Source: Fluviispira multicolorata
GTDB taxonomy: Bacteria > Bdellovibrionota_B > Oligoflexia > Silvanigrellales > Silvanigrellaceae
Direction of reading: 5' to 3'
Length of the DNA stretch: 64,000 nucleotides
NCBI RefSeq assembly: GCF_009208585.1
Contig: NZ_WFLN01000004.1
Location: 372,001 to 436,000, forward strand
How positions within the stretch are numbered: the first letter of the stretch is position 1; each line of letters begins with the position of its first letter. Below, piece by piece: positions 19,179-28,534 of this stretch. A program made the translations under genes and the position numbers. The notes beneath the pieces were generated by a model. The model was not told the origin of the DNA, searched no databases, and saw only the letters and a list, made by a program, of their open reading frames with translations.

Positions 19179-20369
19179 TCATTCGGACTTTTCTCTGCGC
19201 ATTTTTAGAAGGAGTGCAAATGAAATAAGCATTGTCATACTGATAAAAAACGTAAATGAAAATATTTTTCCATTATAAATAAATCCATAGAGTGCACAGG
19301 TCGTCGAACCAATAGCAAAAGAAATAAAATAGAATAACGCAGAGGCAATTCCTTTTGAATGGTGAGTGGAATCGAGTACAATTCGATTGAGTGGGGCCGC
19401 TAGAATACCATAACCGAAATCAAATATTGCTATTGATATAATCAAAAGAAGAATGCTAGTTGGATTTAAAAAAGTTGTACAAATAAGTATTAAAAACCCA
19501 AGTAAACAAATAATCAAACCAATAAACATGCATTTTTCAATCGGAAGTAAATTCGTAAGGTAACGAAGAATAAAGGTTCCTAAAATAAATGACATAAAAA
19601 TTGGAATCTGCACTAAACTAAATTCAGTGGCATTGAGTCCCATCATATCCATTAAAATAAGTGGTGAGCTCGAAATCCAAATCATGAGTGCACCAAATAA
19701 AAATCCATAACTTAAGCTGCCATAAAGAAATCTTTTGACTTTAATGATTTCAATATAATTTATAATAATATCTTTAAAATTAATTTGACGAGCTTTACTC
19801 TTATTTAATGTCTCAGGCATGCAGAACCAAAGACCAATTAGACCAATAAAACATAAAATAAAAGTTGTTATAAATATGGTACGCCAACCTGCAAAGAGCA
19901 TTATGAAACTGCCAAGAATGGGTCCCATCATGGGGGCAAGTAAAGCGACTGATGCCATCCAAGAGATGACGTGTATTGCTTCTTTTTCTTTGTAGAGCTC
20001 ATGCACACAAGCATAACCTGCAACACCTATAAAACAAGGACCCATTCCTTGTAAAATTCGTGCAATAAAAAAGAGAAACATATTGGGCGCAATTGCGCCT
20101 AGAATATTACCAATAAGAACAACGACTCCACCAAAAAACATTGTGGGGCGTCTGCCGAACCTGTCTGAAAATGGGCCTACAATGAGTTGAATGGATAAAG
20201 AACCAACCAAAAAGATACCAAGAGACAGCGGAATAAGGCCTTCTGGTGCTTTGAAATCCTGCACGACTGCTGTAAGAGCAGGAAGAATCATATCATTTGA
20301 TAAGTAAACAGCAAATTCAAACAATACCAAAAAAATCAAAAAGAAAATTTTATTTTTACTTTGTTCCAT
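19179..20369 (-). CDS. MFS multidrug exporter, Bcr/CflA type
   Basis: 396 residues with about 12 hydrophobic segments. MFS motif A appears as VGPFSDRFGRRP near residue 65, and LQGMGPCFIGVAGYA matches the drug-exporter antiporter motif C region. NDMILPALTAVVQDF near the N terminus is typical of Bcr/CflA exporters. Its ATG shares one base with the lepA stop, so it is translationally coupled to lepA, an unusual partner. The substrate is not predictable. Confidence 0.85.
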   Translation of the reverse strand: MEQSKNKIFFLIFLVLFEFAVYLSNDMILPALTAVVQDFKAPEGLIPLSLGIFLVGSLSIQLIVGPFSDRFGRRPTMFFGGVVVLIGNILGAIAPNMFLFFIARILQGMGPCFIGVAGYACVHELYKEKEAIHVISWMASVALLAPMMGPILGSFIMLFAGWRTIFITTFILCFIGLIGLWFCMPETLNKSKARQINFKDIIINYIEIIKVKRFLYGSLSYGFLFGALMIWISSSPLILMDMMGLNATEFSLVQIPIFMSFILGTFILRYLTNLLPIEKCMFIGLIICLLGFLILICTTFLNPTSILLLIISIAIFDFGYGILAAPLNRIVLDSTHHSKGIASALFYFISFAIGSTTCALYGFIYNGKIFSFTFFISMTMLISFALLLKMRREKSE

Positions 20370-22189
20370 TATTCCACATCTGATAGATTAAGTATTGCCA
20401 TAAATGCTTCTTGAGGAATTTCAACACTTCCAACTTGTTTCATACGCTTTTTGCCTTCTTTTTGCTTATCTAGCAATTTGCGCTTACGTGAAATATCCCC
20501 ACCATAGCATTTTGCAGTTACGTCTTTACGCATTGCACTTAATGTTTCTCGGGCGATAATCTTAGAACCTATAGCTGCTTGTAAGGCGACTTCAAACTGT
20601 TGACGAGGAATGACGCCTCTCAGTTTTTTAACGAGCAAACGTCCTCGTTCAAATGAGTTGCTACGATGAACAATACAAGAGAGGGCATCGAGGGCTTCGC
20701 CATTGACAAGAATGTCTAACTTAACAAGATCACTTTCTTTATAGCATAAAAATTCATAATCCATACTGGCATAGCCACGAGAAATACTCTTTAATCTATC
20801 AAAAAAATCGAATACCATTTCGTTTAAAGGCAACTCATATTGAAGCATGACACGACTTTGAGACAAATATTCCATCTTTGTTTGAACACCACGACGTTCA
20901 ACCAATAAAGACATTACAGTTCCAAGGTGTTCTTGCGGCATATGAAAGGTTGCTTTAACAACAGGTTCTGAAAATTTAGCAATGCTTGTGGGTGGCGGTA
21001 GATTTGCAGGGTTATCAACTTTGAGCTCTTCGCCTTTTGTTGTTTCCACGATGTAAACGCAGGTTGGAGCTGTGAAAATGACATTCATATTGTATTCGCG
21101 TTCAAGGCGTTCTTGAATGATTTCCATATGCAAAAGTCCTAGAAAACCACAGCGAAAGCCAAAGCCTAAAGCAACGGATGTTTCGGGCTCATAGCTCAGA
21201 GAGCTGTCATTTAAAGTTAGTTTTGCAAGTGCGTCTTTAAGTGATTCATAATGGTTTGTTTCAACTGGGAATATTCCTGCGAAAACCATCTGCTTTGCTT
21301 TTTTAAAACCTGGAAGTGCATCGACTTCTGAATTTGCATGACATATGGTATCGCCCACGCGTGAATCTTTAACATCTTTTACGTTTGCAATTATATAACC
21401 CACTTCGCCAGCACTTAAACTGTCCCTTGGAAATGCTTTAACGCACATAATTCCTAGTTTTTGCACTTCAAAAACTTTGTTGGAGTGCTTCATTTTAATT
21501 TGATCGCCAGTTTTGACTTGCCCATCGACGACTCTGACGAGAACAATGACTCCTTGATAGGTGTCAAACCAGCTATCAAATATAAGAGCGCGTAAGGGTT
21601 GCTCACGCGTATCCACAGGAGCTGGAATATTATGAATAATAGCTTCTAGAATGTCAGGTACACCCATTCCCGTTTTAGCACTGCATTTAATTGCGTGGGT
21701 TGTATCAATTGCAAGTTCTTCTTCTATTTGTATGCAAACTCGCTCATAATCTGCACTTGGTAAATCGGCTTTATTAATAACAGGTAAAACTTCAACATTA
21801 TTATCGGCAGCTAAGTAAACATTGGCAACAGTTTGAGCTTCAACTCCTTGAGTTGCATCAACGACAAGGAGAGCTCCTTCACATGCAGTTAAACTGCGAC
21901 TCACTTCATATGTAAAGTCCACATGACCAGGGGTGTCGATTAAATTTAAAGTATAAATCTTTCCATCTTTGGCAAGATAATCAACAGTTGCAGTTTGAGC
22001 TTTAATCGTAATTCCTCTTTCGCGCTCTAAGTCCATGCTATCAAGAATTTGAGCTTGTTTATCTCTATCTGCGACTGCACCAGTCATTTCAAGCAAGCGG
22101 TCAGCGAGGGTTGATTTTCCATGGTCTATATGCGCAATTATACAAAAATTTCTTATTAAATTCGGTTCTGCATTTGCTGTTTTGCTCAT
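20369..22189 (-). CDS. lepA: Elongation factor 4 (LepA) GTPase
   Basis: Ribosome-associated translational GTPase. All G motifs are visible: AHIDHGKST (G1), [11 protein letters not shown] (G2), DTPGHVDF (G3) and NKADLPSAD (G4). The C-terminal LepA-specific region ends with [20 protein letters not shown], characteristic of the family. 606 residues, the standard length. It leads a two-gene unit with the MFS exporter. Confidence 0.97.
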   Translation of the reverse strand: MSKTANAEPNLIRNFCIIAHIDHGKSTLADRLLEMTGAVADRDKQAQILDSMDLERERGITIKAQTATVDYLAKDGKIYTLNLIDTPGHVDFTYEVSRSLTACEGALLVVDATQGVEAQTVANVYLAADNNVEVLPVINKADLPSADYERVCIQIEEELAIDTTHAIKCSAKTGMGVPDILEAIIHNIPAPVDTREQPLRALIFDSWFDTYQGVIVLVRVVDGQVKTGDQIKMKHSNKVFEVQKLGIMCVKAFPRDSLSAGEVGYIIANVKDVKDSRVGDTICHANSEVDALPGFKKAKQMVFAGIFPVETNHYESLKDALAKLTLNDSSLSYEPETSVALGFGFRCGFLGLLHMEIIQERLEREYNMNVIFTAPTCVYIVETTKGEELKVDNPANLPPPTSIAKFSEPVVKATFHMPQEHLGTVMSLLVERRGVQTKMEYLSQSRVMLQYELPLNEMVFDFFDRLKSISRGYASMDYEFLCYKESDLVKLDILVNGEALDALSCIVHRSNSFERGRLLVKKLRGVIPRQQFEVALQAAIGSKIIARETLSAMRKDVTAKCYGGDISRKRKLLDKQKEGKKRMKQVGSVEIPQEAFMAILNLSDVE

Positions 22190-22266
22190 TCTTTTCTGCC
22201 TTAATTAAATTCGTTTCAATCCGATAGCGCAAAGAGTACCCAAGCGAGGTCATCACAAAGGTCACT

Positions 22267-22842
22267 ATGTGCATACGATACCATTCTTCATTAGCAAAAT
22301 TTTTGACTTATATGCTACTCTCATTTTTTATTTCGTGCGAGTCCACAAAAAATCAAGTAAATACAGGAAGAAACAATTTTATTCAACCCATTTTTATACC
22401 CATAAAAAGATCTTGGTTTGAGTACTATGATCAAGACAATTGGCGATTTATAATACAAGAGATTGAATATATTGATGGAAAAAAAATGAGAACACTTTCT
22501 TCAATTTGGTATATGGATTTCACACCAATTGAAGTGGTATTGCTTGATAATCCAAATCCCAGTGAAATTTTAGCGTTTACTTTTAACAAAGGGAATAAGG
22601 TTCTCTTCAGAAAAACCGAAGTTTTTTTACCTTTTTCTTCAGTTTCAAACGCTGAAAATTATGAAAGTCTTTTACCTACATGTGGGGGAGGAGAAATTCG
22701 TGCTATTGCACGTATTGTAAATAATAAAGAATACATTGGGGTCCCTAAAGATGATATCAGTGATATTGATAAGCAAAAACGACCATGGTTTGTATTAGGC
22801 AATGTCATTTGTATAAAAATATTCAATCAAAGTAAGCTATGA
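22267..22842 (+). CDS. Predicted lipoprotein of unknown function
   Basis: 191 residues. The N terminus looks like a lipoprotein signal (hydrophobic LTYMLLSFFIS followed by Cys in FISCES). The rest is not recognised; it contains GGGEIRAIARIV and a cysteine near the C terminus. AAAGG lies before the ATG at 22267. It diverges from lepA and overlaps ruvB by six bases tail to tail. Confidence 0.6.
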   Translation: MCIRYHSSLAKFLTYMLLSFFISCESTKNQVNTGRNNFIQPIFIPIKRSWFEYYDQDNWRFIIQEIEYIDGKKMRTLSSIWYMDFTPIEVVLLDNPNPSEILAFTFNKGNKVLFRKTEVFLPFSSVSNAENYESLLPTCGGGEIRAIARIVNNKEYIGVPKDDISDIDKQKRPWFVLGNVICIKIFNQSKL

Positions 22843-23856
22843 TTGAATATTCTTTAAATGTTCTTTTCCTGTAGTAGAAAGCATACGGCCACGTGCTGTT
22901 CTTAAGATAAATCCTCGATAAACTAAATAAGGCTCATAAACATCTTCTAGTGTGCTTTTTTCTTCATTTAGCGCAGCAGATATTGCTTCTAATCCAACTG
23001 GCCCTCCCTCGTATCGTTCATGCATTATTCTTAAAAAATCTCTGTCCATATGGGAAAGTCCTTCACAATCAACTCCCAGTCGATTGAGAGCTTTATCAAT
23101 AATTGCAAGATCTATTCTGTCTTTTTCAGCGACGAGGGCAAAATCGAGAACTCTCCGTAGAAGTTGATTTGCTATGCGTGGGGTGCCTCGGCATCTTTTT
23201 GCTAAAAGAAGGGCTGCTTGTTCGTCGATAAGTGTGCCCATTATTTTTGCGCTTCGCAAAATAATTTTTGTTAAGGATTCATAAGAATAATAATCGAGAT
23301 GTTCTTGTATACCAAAACGATCTCTTAAAGGTGCTGAAATGGAGCCTGCGCGTGTTGTGGCTCCAATTAGGCAAAATGGAGGTAAATCGAACTTAACAGT
23401 CCTTGCTGTAGGACCTTGTCCAATTAAAATATCAAGGCGCATATCTTCCATTGCTGAATAAAGAATTTCTTCTACATTTGCTGGGAGTCTATGAATTTCG
23501 TCAATAAATAAGATTGTGCGACTTTCTAGACTCGCCAAAATTCCCATTAAATCAGCAGCTCTTTCAATGACGGGACCTGAAGTTATTTTAATTTGGCAAT
23601 CCATGCTTTCGGCGATAATGCCTGCCAGTGTCGTTTTTCCAAGCCCAGGGGGGCCATGAAAAAGACAGTGATCAAGCATTTTTCCACGAATTTTTGCGGC
23701 TTTAGTATATATTTTTAAATTTTCACAAATTCGCTCTTGCCCAGGATATTCTTCAAAACTTTTTGGCCTAAGATTTGTATGAGGCTCAATTGTTTCTTTA
23801 GCAAGTTCCTGCACGGCTATTGGGGATTCAAAATTCGCATGAATACTTGTTTCCAT
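22837..23856 (-). CDS. ruvB: Holliday junction branch migration ATPase RuvB
   Basis: AAA+ motor that drives branch migration with RuvA. It shows Walker A GPPGLGKTT, Walker B LFIDEIHRLP, sensor 1 GATTRAGSIS and the C-terminal winged-helix region (GGPVGLEAISAALNEE). 339 residues, the usual length. It follows ruvA after 11 bases; ruvC is not adjacent. Confidence 0.97.
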   Translation of the reverse strand: METSIHANFESPIAVQELAKETIEPHTNLRPKSFEEYPGQERICENLKIYTKAAKIRGKMLDHCLFHGPPGLGKTTLAGIIAESMDCQIKITSGPVIERAADLMGILASLESRTILFIDEIHRLPANVEEILYSAMEDMRLDILIGQGPTARTVKFDLPPFCLIGATTRAGSISAPLRDRFGIQEHLDYYSYESLTKIILRSAKIMGTLIDEQAALLLAKRCRGTPRIANQLLRRVLDFALVAEKDRIDLAIIDKALNRLGVDCEGLSHMDRDFLRIMHERYEGGPVGLEAISAALNEEKSTLEDVYEPYLVYRGFILRTARGRMLSTTGKEHLKNIQS

Positions 23857-23867
23857 TTTTTGTTACC

Positions 23868-24569
23868 TTAATTTTTTTGTAAGATTCGCTCTGACAATTT
23901 ACAGAGTGCTTCTTTTAATGCAAGTTCTAAGGTAATTTCTTCTCCTAGTTGCATACGATGCTCAAAACTATTGACAACTTCGGTATATTGTTTGTCTTTA
24001 TAGCCTAGATTTGCAAGTCCACTTTTAAGATCTTCAACAATTTGTCTGCGAATTATTTTCAGTTCAACTTTTTGAGAAATTTTATTTTCGTTTACAATGG
24101 AGCCTGCTATATTTTTTGTGATATTTGATTTTTGTATTTCAACATCATCTTTATGGCGCGCAAGTAATTTTTGTACTTTGGTTTTTAATTCTAAGATAAG
24201 TCTTTCCGCCGTTTTTGGACCAATACCTGGAATGGCTGTTAATTTAGCAATTTGAGCACAGTTGATGATTTCACAAAGCTCATATCCATCAACGGATCCT
24301 AAAAGTGCAAGTGCAGCCTTTGGACCCACACCCGAAACAGAAATGAGTTCTTGGAATACTTTTTTGTCGAATGTAGAAATAAAACCAAACAAGCGGATTG
24401 CATCTTCTCTAACGTGAGTTAATACGAAAACATATGCTTCTTGTTGTAGTTGAGGAAGCAAACACAATGTCGAAGCTGGTACTTCTAATTCATAACCAAC
24501 TCCAGCAACATCTAAAAGAATATTTTCTGGATTTTTACCAATTAATATTCCACGTAATGATCCAATCAT
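23868..24569 (-). CDS. ruvA: Holliday junction DNA-binding protein RuvA
   Basis: Binds four-way junctions and recruits RuvB. It begins MIGSLRGILIGKNPENILLDVAGVGYELEVP, standard RuvA domain I, and carries the paired helix-hairpin-helix motifs (ELISVSGVGPKAALALLG and LTAIPGIGPKTAERLILEL). I start it at 24569, preceded by AAAGGA; the frame extends 11 codons further. At 233 residues it is longer than the E. coli protein because of a longer linker before domain III. Confidence 0.95.
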   Translation of the reverse strand: MIGSLRGILIGKNPENILLDVAGVGYELEVPASTLCLLPQLQQEAYVFVLTHVREDAIRLFGFISTFDKKVFQELISVSGVGPKAALALLGSVDGYELCEIINCAQIAKLTAIPGIGPKTAERLILELKTKVQKLLARHKDDVEIQKSNITKNIAGSIVNENKISQKVELKIIRRQIVEDLKSGLANLGYKDKQYTEVVNSFEHRMQLGEEITLELALKEALCKLSERILQKN

Positions 24570-24991
24570 TTGTTTGTTCCTTTCTTGTATGAAAATGATC
24601 ACTCATTTATACAAAGCAGAATATCAGTCTCCTGCATTCATTATACATAAAGCGATCGTATTTGTATTAACCTGTATTTTTAGGATGTGTAAAGGTGTTG
24701 TTAGGAGCTTTCCCTTTTTTATGAATTATATTGACAAAATAACTTTATTCTATAGACATTTTTTATTTAAAAATTTAGTAAAAATAATTCGGTAAATAAA
24801 ATTAAACAGTGAGGATTAAAATGTGATTAAAAAATAATCAAATTTTAAATATAAAAAAAATAAATGTTTAATAGACAAATAATAAAAAATGGTGTTTTTT
24901 ATAAATACTGATTTTTTATACTAATTCTCTTAGAAATCAATTTAATGTTACTTGAATATTATGTATATTTATTAAACTGGAGAAATAATTC
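24570..24991. other. AT-rich intergenic region between ruvA and the aquaporin gene
   Basis: About 420 bases without a supportable gene, very rich in A and T from 24720 on. It should contain divergent promoters for ruvAB and the glycerol channel gene. A 73-codon open frame on the plus strand (24574-24795) has no ribosome binding site and no recognisable product. No tRNA, terminator or repeat structure stood out. Confidence 0.5.
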
Positions 24992-25723
24992 ATGGAAGAT
25001 ATAGCATTGGGTGAGTTTTTAGGGTGCATTTTTTTAATGGTTTTTGGGGGAGGGGTTGTTGCAAACTGTGTTCTCGAAAAATCTAAAGGGTTAAATGCTG
25101 GTTGGTTGGCTATCGCAATAGGCTGGGGATTTGCAGTGATGGGCGCAGTTTTTGTCGCTAAATCGACTGGATCAATACAAGCAGATCTTAACCCAGCAGT
25201 CACTTTAGCTAAGTATTTGCTGGGTGGAATTTATGAGTTTTCTCAAATAATACCCATAATTTTAGCTCAATTCTTTGGATGTTTTGTTGGTGCGATCATA
25301 GTTTGGTTAGCATATTTTTCACATTGGAAAGAAACAAAAGATCCTGCGACTATCTTAGCTGTTTTTTCAACAGGACCCGCTATTCGTAATTCTGCAACAA
25401 ATTTTTTGAATGAAGTCATTGGTACTTGCGTTCTTGTTTTTGGAATTGGTGCTATTTTCGGTAAAGCAACAAACAATGGAGAGATTTCACCTGCAATGGG
25501 ACCTTATTTTGTAGGACTTTTAGTTTGGGCGGTCGTTCTTTCTTTAGGGGGAGTAACAGGCTGCGCCATTAACCCTGCAAGAGATTTAGCTCCTCGTTTA
25601 GCGCATGCTCTTTTACCGATAGCTGGCAAAGGGAAATCAGATTGGTCGTATGCATGGATCCCTGTTTTTGGACCTGTGGTAGGTGGTATCGTGGGTGCAT
25701 TGCTTTGGCGTGCGTTCTTATAA
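24992..25723 (+). CDS. glpF: Aquaglyceroporin (MIP family, GlpF-like)
   Basis: Inner-membrane channel of 243 residues with six hydrophobic segments and two NPA-box half helices: LNPAVTLAKY and INPARDLAPRLAH. The Asp after NPAR is the hallmark of glycerol facilitators rather than water-only aquaporins. GGAG precedes the ATG. glpK and glpD are not adjacent, so glycerol use cannot be deduced from context; a hairpin follows the stop. Confidence 0.9.
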   Translation: MEDIALGEFLGCIFLMVFGGGVVANCVLEKSKGLNAGWLAIAIGWGFAVMGAVFVAKSTGSIQADLNPAVTLAKYLLGGIYEFSQIIPIILAQFFGCFVGAIIVWLAYFSHWKETKDPATILAVFSTGPAIRNSATNFLNEVIGTCVLVFGIGAIFGKATNNGEISPAMGPYFVGLLVWAVVLSLGGVTGCAINPARDLAPRLAHALLPIAGKGKSDWSYAWIPVFGPVVGGIVGALLWRAFL

Positions 25724-25750
25724 ATAAAGAAAACTGCTTTTTCTTTATTT
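25722..25750 (+). terminator. Hairpin after glpF, probable terminator
   Basis: AAATAAAGAAAA (25722-25733) pairs perfectly with TTTTCTTTATTT (25739-25750) around the loop CTGCT. The stem begins inside the glpF stop codon and is AT-only apart from one G-C pair, with a T-rich 3' arm. It may work in either direction. Confidence 0.5.
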
Positions 25751-25825
25751 TATATGCTATAAAGCAATTTGTTTTTTTTAATAGAGTTGTTGCATAGCAT
25801 ATTTAAAGGTCGAGAAAGCAAATTT

Positions 25826-26470
25826 ATGTCAAATAAGTTAAATGAATCTCTAATTATGAAAGCTCTTGATTGGGCTTATAGTAAGGCAATTACCCAATCT
25901 CTTCCTGGCTTAGACAGTGCATATTCTCTTGCAGAAGACTATTTAAAACAAAAAGGGACTCGTGCAGAACAGGTTGATTCTCTTATCAGGTGGCAAAATA
26001 CCAAAGCAGCGGCATTTGGTTTTGCTTCTGGTTTAGGAGGATTTGTTACTGTCCCTGTAGCTATTCCTGTTAATTTAGCAAGTGTCATGTTTGTACAAGT
26101 TAGAATGATTGCCGCAATTGCAATTATGAATGGTTATGATGTGAAAGATGATCGTGTAAAAACCATGATATTTGCATGTATGTGTGGTTCTGCGGGAGGG
26201 GATATTTTAAAAAATGTAGGAATCGATATCGGGTCAAAAATATTTCATAATGTGATTCATAAATTGAGTTTAGAAACAATTCAGCAAATAAATAAAGCAG
26301 TTGGTTTTAAGCTTTTAACAAAGTTTGGTGAGAAAAGCGCCGTAAATATTGGTAAAGCTGTGCCATTATTAGGTGCTTTTATTGGTGGTACTTTTGATGG
26401 TGTTGCAACAAATTTAATTGGTGAAGTTGCCAAAAAAGCATTTTTAACAGTCGACTCTGAAAATAATTAA
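25826..26470 (+). CDS. EcsC-family protein
   Basis: 214 residues with the EcsC-family pattern: AEDYLKQKGTRAEQVDSLIRWQNTKAAAFGFASGLGGF, then VPVAIPVNLASVMFVQVRMIAAIA and a C-terminal glycine-rich hydrophobic segment (AVPLLGAFIGGTFDGVATNLIG). The family occurs in bacteria and eukaryotes, and its molecular function is not established. I use the ATG at 25826 with AGAAAG upstream; the frame opens at 25769. Confidence 0.75.
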   Translation: MSNKLNESLIMKALDWAYSKAITQSLPGLDSAYSLAEDYLKQKGTRAEQVDSLIRWQNTKAAAFGFASGLGGFVTVPVAIPVNLASVMFVQVRMIAAIAIMNGYDVKDDRVKTMIFACMCGSAGGDILKNVGIDIGSKIFHNVIHKLSLETIQQINKAVGFKLLTKFGEKSAVNIGKAVPLLGAFIGGTFDGVATNLIGEVAKKAFLTVDSENN

Positions 26471-26488
26471 AAGTGAACCTCTCACTTT
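26470..26488 (+). terminator. Small hairpin at the 3' end of the EcsC-family gene
   Basis: AAAGTGA and TCACTTT form a 7-base perfect stem with a 5-base loop starting at the last base of the stop codon. No T-run follows, so it is at best a weak terminator. It lies in the short convergent gap between this gene and vioE and marks the downstream edge of the pigment cluster. Confidence 0.3.
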
Positions 26489-26550
26489 CTCAACCTGCTA
26501 TTTAATAAAACTAACGAAAATATCATCAGCTCAATTAAACTCAATCGCTT

Positions 26551-27132
26551 TTAAACGTCGTTTGAGAAAATCTCATCAGGAATAGTATGAGTTGTAAAAT
26601 TGGGAAAATCACGAACAGAAGCATGTACTTCAGGATCTCCCGTCACCATCCTGATCAATTGATTGGTGCCTTTTACAAAATAATAGGTCGAAGGCCCCTT
26701 GCCAGGCTTGGTAAAAGTCCAAGCGTCTGTTTCTCTACCTAACAAATGCTGGCTTCCTGCATAGCTTGCCTGGTATTGCAACAAAATATCTTGTGCTAAT
26801 AAGACTTCATGACATGCTTCTACATCATCATCAAGCACAACCGCATCATATTCCGTCTCACCTTGAGCCGGCTCACGATAGTAAGCAATTTTAGATTTCT
26901 TTGTTTTCCCTTCGCCAGCGGTTACAATTTCTGACATCCACAAACGATGGCCTGTTTTTACCTCAGACCACGGATTAAACAAACCATCGATCCGGCAGCG
27001 GTTTTGATCATAATCAAACCAGCAAATACCCGAGGTGATTTGATCTTCTTGCTGCATAGGTTGCCAGTAAGAAATATAGCTGCTGCTCCATTGCACAGGT
27101 AAGCGCGGTGGAGTGTTTTTATCTGAAACCAT
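26551..27132 (-). CDS. vioE: Violacein biosynthesis enzyme VioE
   Basis: VioE rearranges the VioA/VioB product (the indole-3-pyruvate imine dimer) to prodeoxyviolacein, the step that commits the pathway to violacein-type rather than chromopyrrolic-acid-type products. The 193-residue protein matches the Chromobacterium enzyme as I recall it, including WSSSYISYW, GICWFDY, CRIDGLFNPWSE, RLWMSE, RPGKGPST-like PGKGPSTYY and RDFPN. The active-site Glu in LWMSE and the Tyr/Ser/Phe/Asn positions of the catalytic pocket are present with a two-residue offset. Its ribosome binding site AAGGA overlaps the stop codon of the vioD remnant. Confidence 0.97.
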   Translation of the reverse strand: MVSDKNTPPRLPVQWSSSYISYWQPMQQEDQITSGICWFDYDQNRCRIDGLFNPWSEVKTGHRLWMSEIVTAGEGKTKKSKIAYYREPAQGETEYDAVVLDDDVEACHEVLLAQDILLQYQASYAGSQHLLGRETDAWTFTKPGKGPSTYYFVKGTNQLIRMVTGDPEVHASVRDFPNFTTHTIPDEIFSNDV

Positions 27133-27143
27133 CTTAAAATTCC

Positions 27144-27239
27144 TTACGCAATAGAGCCATACCAGGTACGGCTGATGTCGACATGCCCGCTAAATAATTG
27201 TATCAGCGGAATAAATTTTTTATTAAAATCTTCTAAAGA
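27144..27239 (-). pseudogene. vioD: Remnant of vioD (tryptophan-derived pigment hydroxylase), internally and terminally deleted
   Basis: In the 108-base gap between vioC and vioE one minus-strand frame reads 31 codons with strong resemblance to an internal part of VioD (roughly residues 305-335 of the Chromobacterium protein, from memory). The segment FIPLIQLFSGHVDISRTWY corresponds to ALPLVQLFRGHADNSRVWF. It has no start codon, is preceded by an in-frame stop just inside vioC, and ends at TAA, so about 300 N-terminal and 40 C-terminal residues are gone. It occupies exactly the position of vioD in the standard vioABCDE order. No FAD-binding motif remains, so it cannot be functional. Confidence 0.85.
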
Positions 27240-27240
27240 A

Positions 27241-28530
27241 CTAGTTTACTCTCCCTAGTTTGTACCAAACATTTTGCTTCTGCTGGATATTTCTAAGCTC
27301 ACTATAAGCCATCGAGGTAAAATAAAGCTTTTCAGCCATATCCGGAGGATAATTGGCAGGGAATTTATGACTCATATAACGCAAATATTTTGAACGCATA
27401 AAGAAAATAGGATTAGAACGGCTCAATACTTCATAATTATTAATAGCCATAATTTGCATTGCATCGGCCTCAATTTTTCTTAAAACATTAAATTCAGGCA
27501 GAATTTTTTCAATATGACCATCATACTTTTCAAATAATGAATCTAGGATATAAGCATCTTCCAGTGCCATATTCATTCCCTGCCCTAGAAAAGGAGCTGT
27601 AGCATGGGCAGAATCTCCCAGAATTAATGCATTCTGTTTATAATGAAAAACAGATGATTTAACATTAATTAAATCATTGCTTGGTTTTTCGATAAATTGC
27701 GAGAGCAATTCTTTTCTGGTGGCCTCAGGCAGCATGGGATAATATTTATCAAAAAAACGCCTCATGGTTGCTGTATCTTTGGTCTGTAAACTGATTTCAC
27801 CCTGATAAGGTAGACAAACTGCAAAGCTAATACTGCCATCAGGAATGGTAGCGGCTCGTCCGGCAAATAATCCACCTGAATCCATTCCAAAAAAGTAAAG
27901 CAAATCTTTTCTTAAATTAAGCTGACTGGCATCAGAAATAACGAGTGTTTTATAACCATGCTTAAAAAAAGATTGCTGATATTCAAACCGGCGACAATTG
28001 TTTTGCATGGCCTGGCGTACGCAAGATCGAGCGCCATCAGCACCAATTAATAAATCACCTTTATGCTCGGCAATTTGCCCATTATTATCTTTAGTAATAA
28101 TAGTCTTTTCATCTAAATTAACTTCTAAGCAACGTTGTCCATAGTGGTACTGAACATTATTAATCGCTGCATATTTATTTAATAATTTCTGAAAGTCTGC
28201 TCTGCTTAATGAAAGAGGAGAAAGTGTATCCAGTGGTGGCAAATTTCTGGTTCTGAATTTTCCAGCAATATAGAAAGACATCCCTGAAATAGGAATTCCA
28301 CATAAATCCAGCTCTCTTTTCGGAATACCTGCATTTAAAACCGCCTGAATACCGCGCACCGTCATACTCACACCAATGGCTCGTGAACTCACTTGATCCA
28401 CATATTCTGATAATGCCAAAAAAGGATCGCCGCGTTTTTCGAAAACATGTACTTCATAGCCGCGCCTAGCTAAATATATGGCTGTTAAGCTCCCTGCTAA
28501 GCCACCTCCGACAATAATGATTTTTTTCAT
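27241..28530 (-). CDS. vioC: Violacein biosynthesis FAD-dependent monooxygenase VioC
   Basis: VioC oxygenates the oxindole carbon of proviolacein or prodeoxyviolacein to give violacein or deoxyviolacein. From the ATG at 28530 it is 429 residues, the same length as the Chromobacterium enzyme, and nearly collinear with it: IIIVGGGLAGSLTAIYLARR (Rossmann dinucleotide site), SSRAIGVSMTVRGI, GDLLIGADGARS, ADFQKLLNKYA and GDSAHATAPFLGQGMNMALE (second FAD motif). It is VioC rather than VioD on these motifs. vioB ends four bases before its start. The upstream codons to 28566 lie in vioB and are not used. Confidence 0.97.
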   Translation of the reverse strand: MKKIIIVGGGLAGSLTAIYLARRGYEVHVFEKRGDPFLALSEYVDQVSSRAIGVSMTVRGIQAVLNAGIPKRELDLCGIPISGMSFYIAGKFRTRNLPPLDTLSPLSLSRADFQKLLNKYAAINNVQYHYGQRCLEVNLDEKTIITKDNNGQIAEHKGDLLIGADGARSCVRQAMQNNCRRFEYQQSFFKHGYKTLVISDASQLNLRKDLLYFFGMDSGGLFAGRAATIPDGSISFAVCLPYQGEISLQTKDTATMRRFFDKYYPMLPEATRKELLSQFIEKPSNDLINVKSSVFHYKQNALILGDSAHATAPFLGQGMNMALEDAYILDSLFEKYDGHIEKILPEFNVLRKIEADAMQIMAINNYEVLSRSNPIFFMRSKYLRYMSHKFPANYPPDMAEKLYFTSMAYSELRNIQQKQNVWYKLGRVN

Positions 28531-28534
28531 TTTT

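Noticed and set aside
24811..24900. AT-rich stretch as a possible replication origin or attachment site
   Set aside because: No DnaA-box cluster, iterons or integrase gene nearby; simple AT richness is common in this genome.
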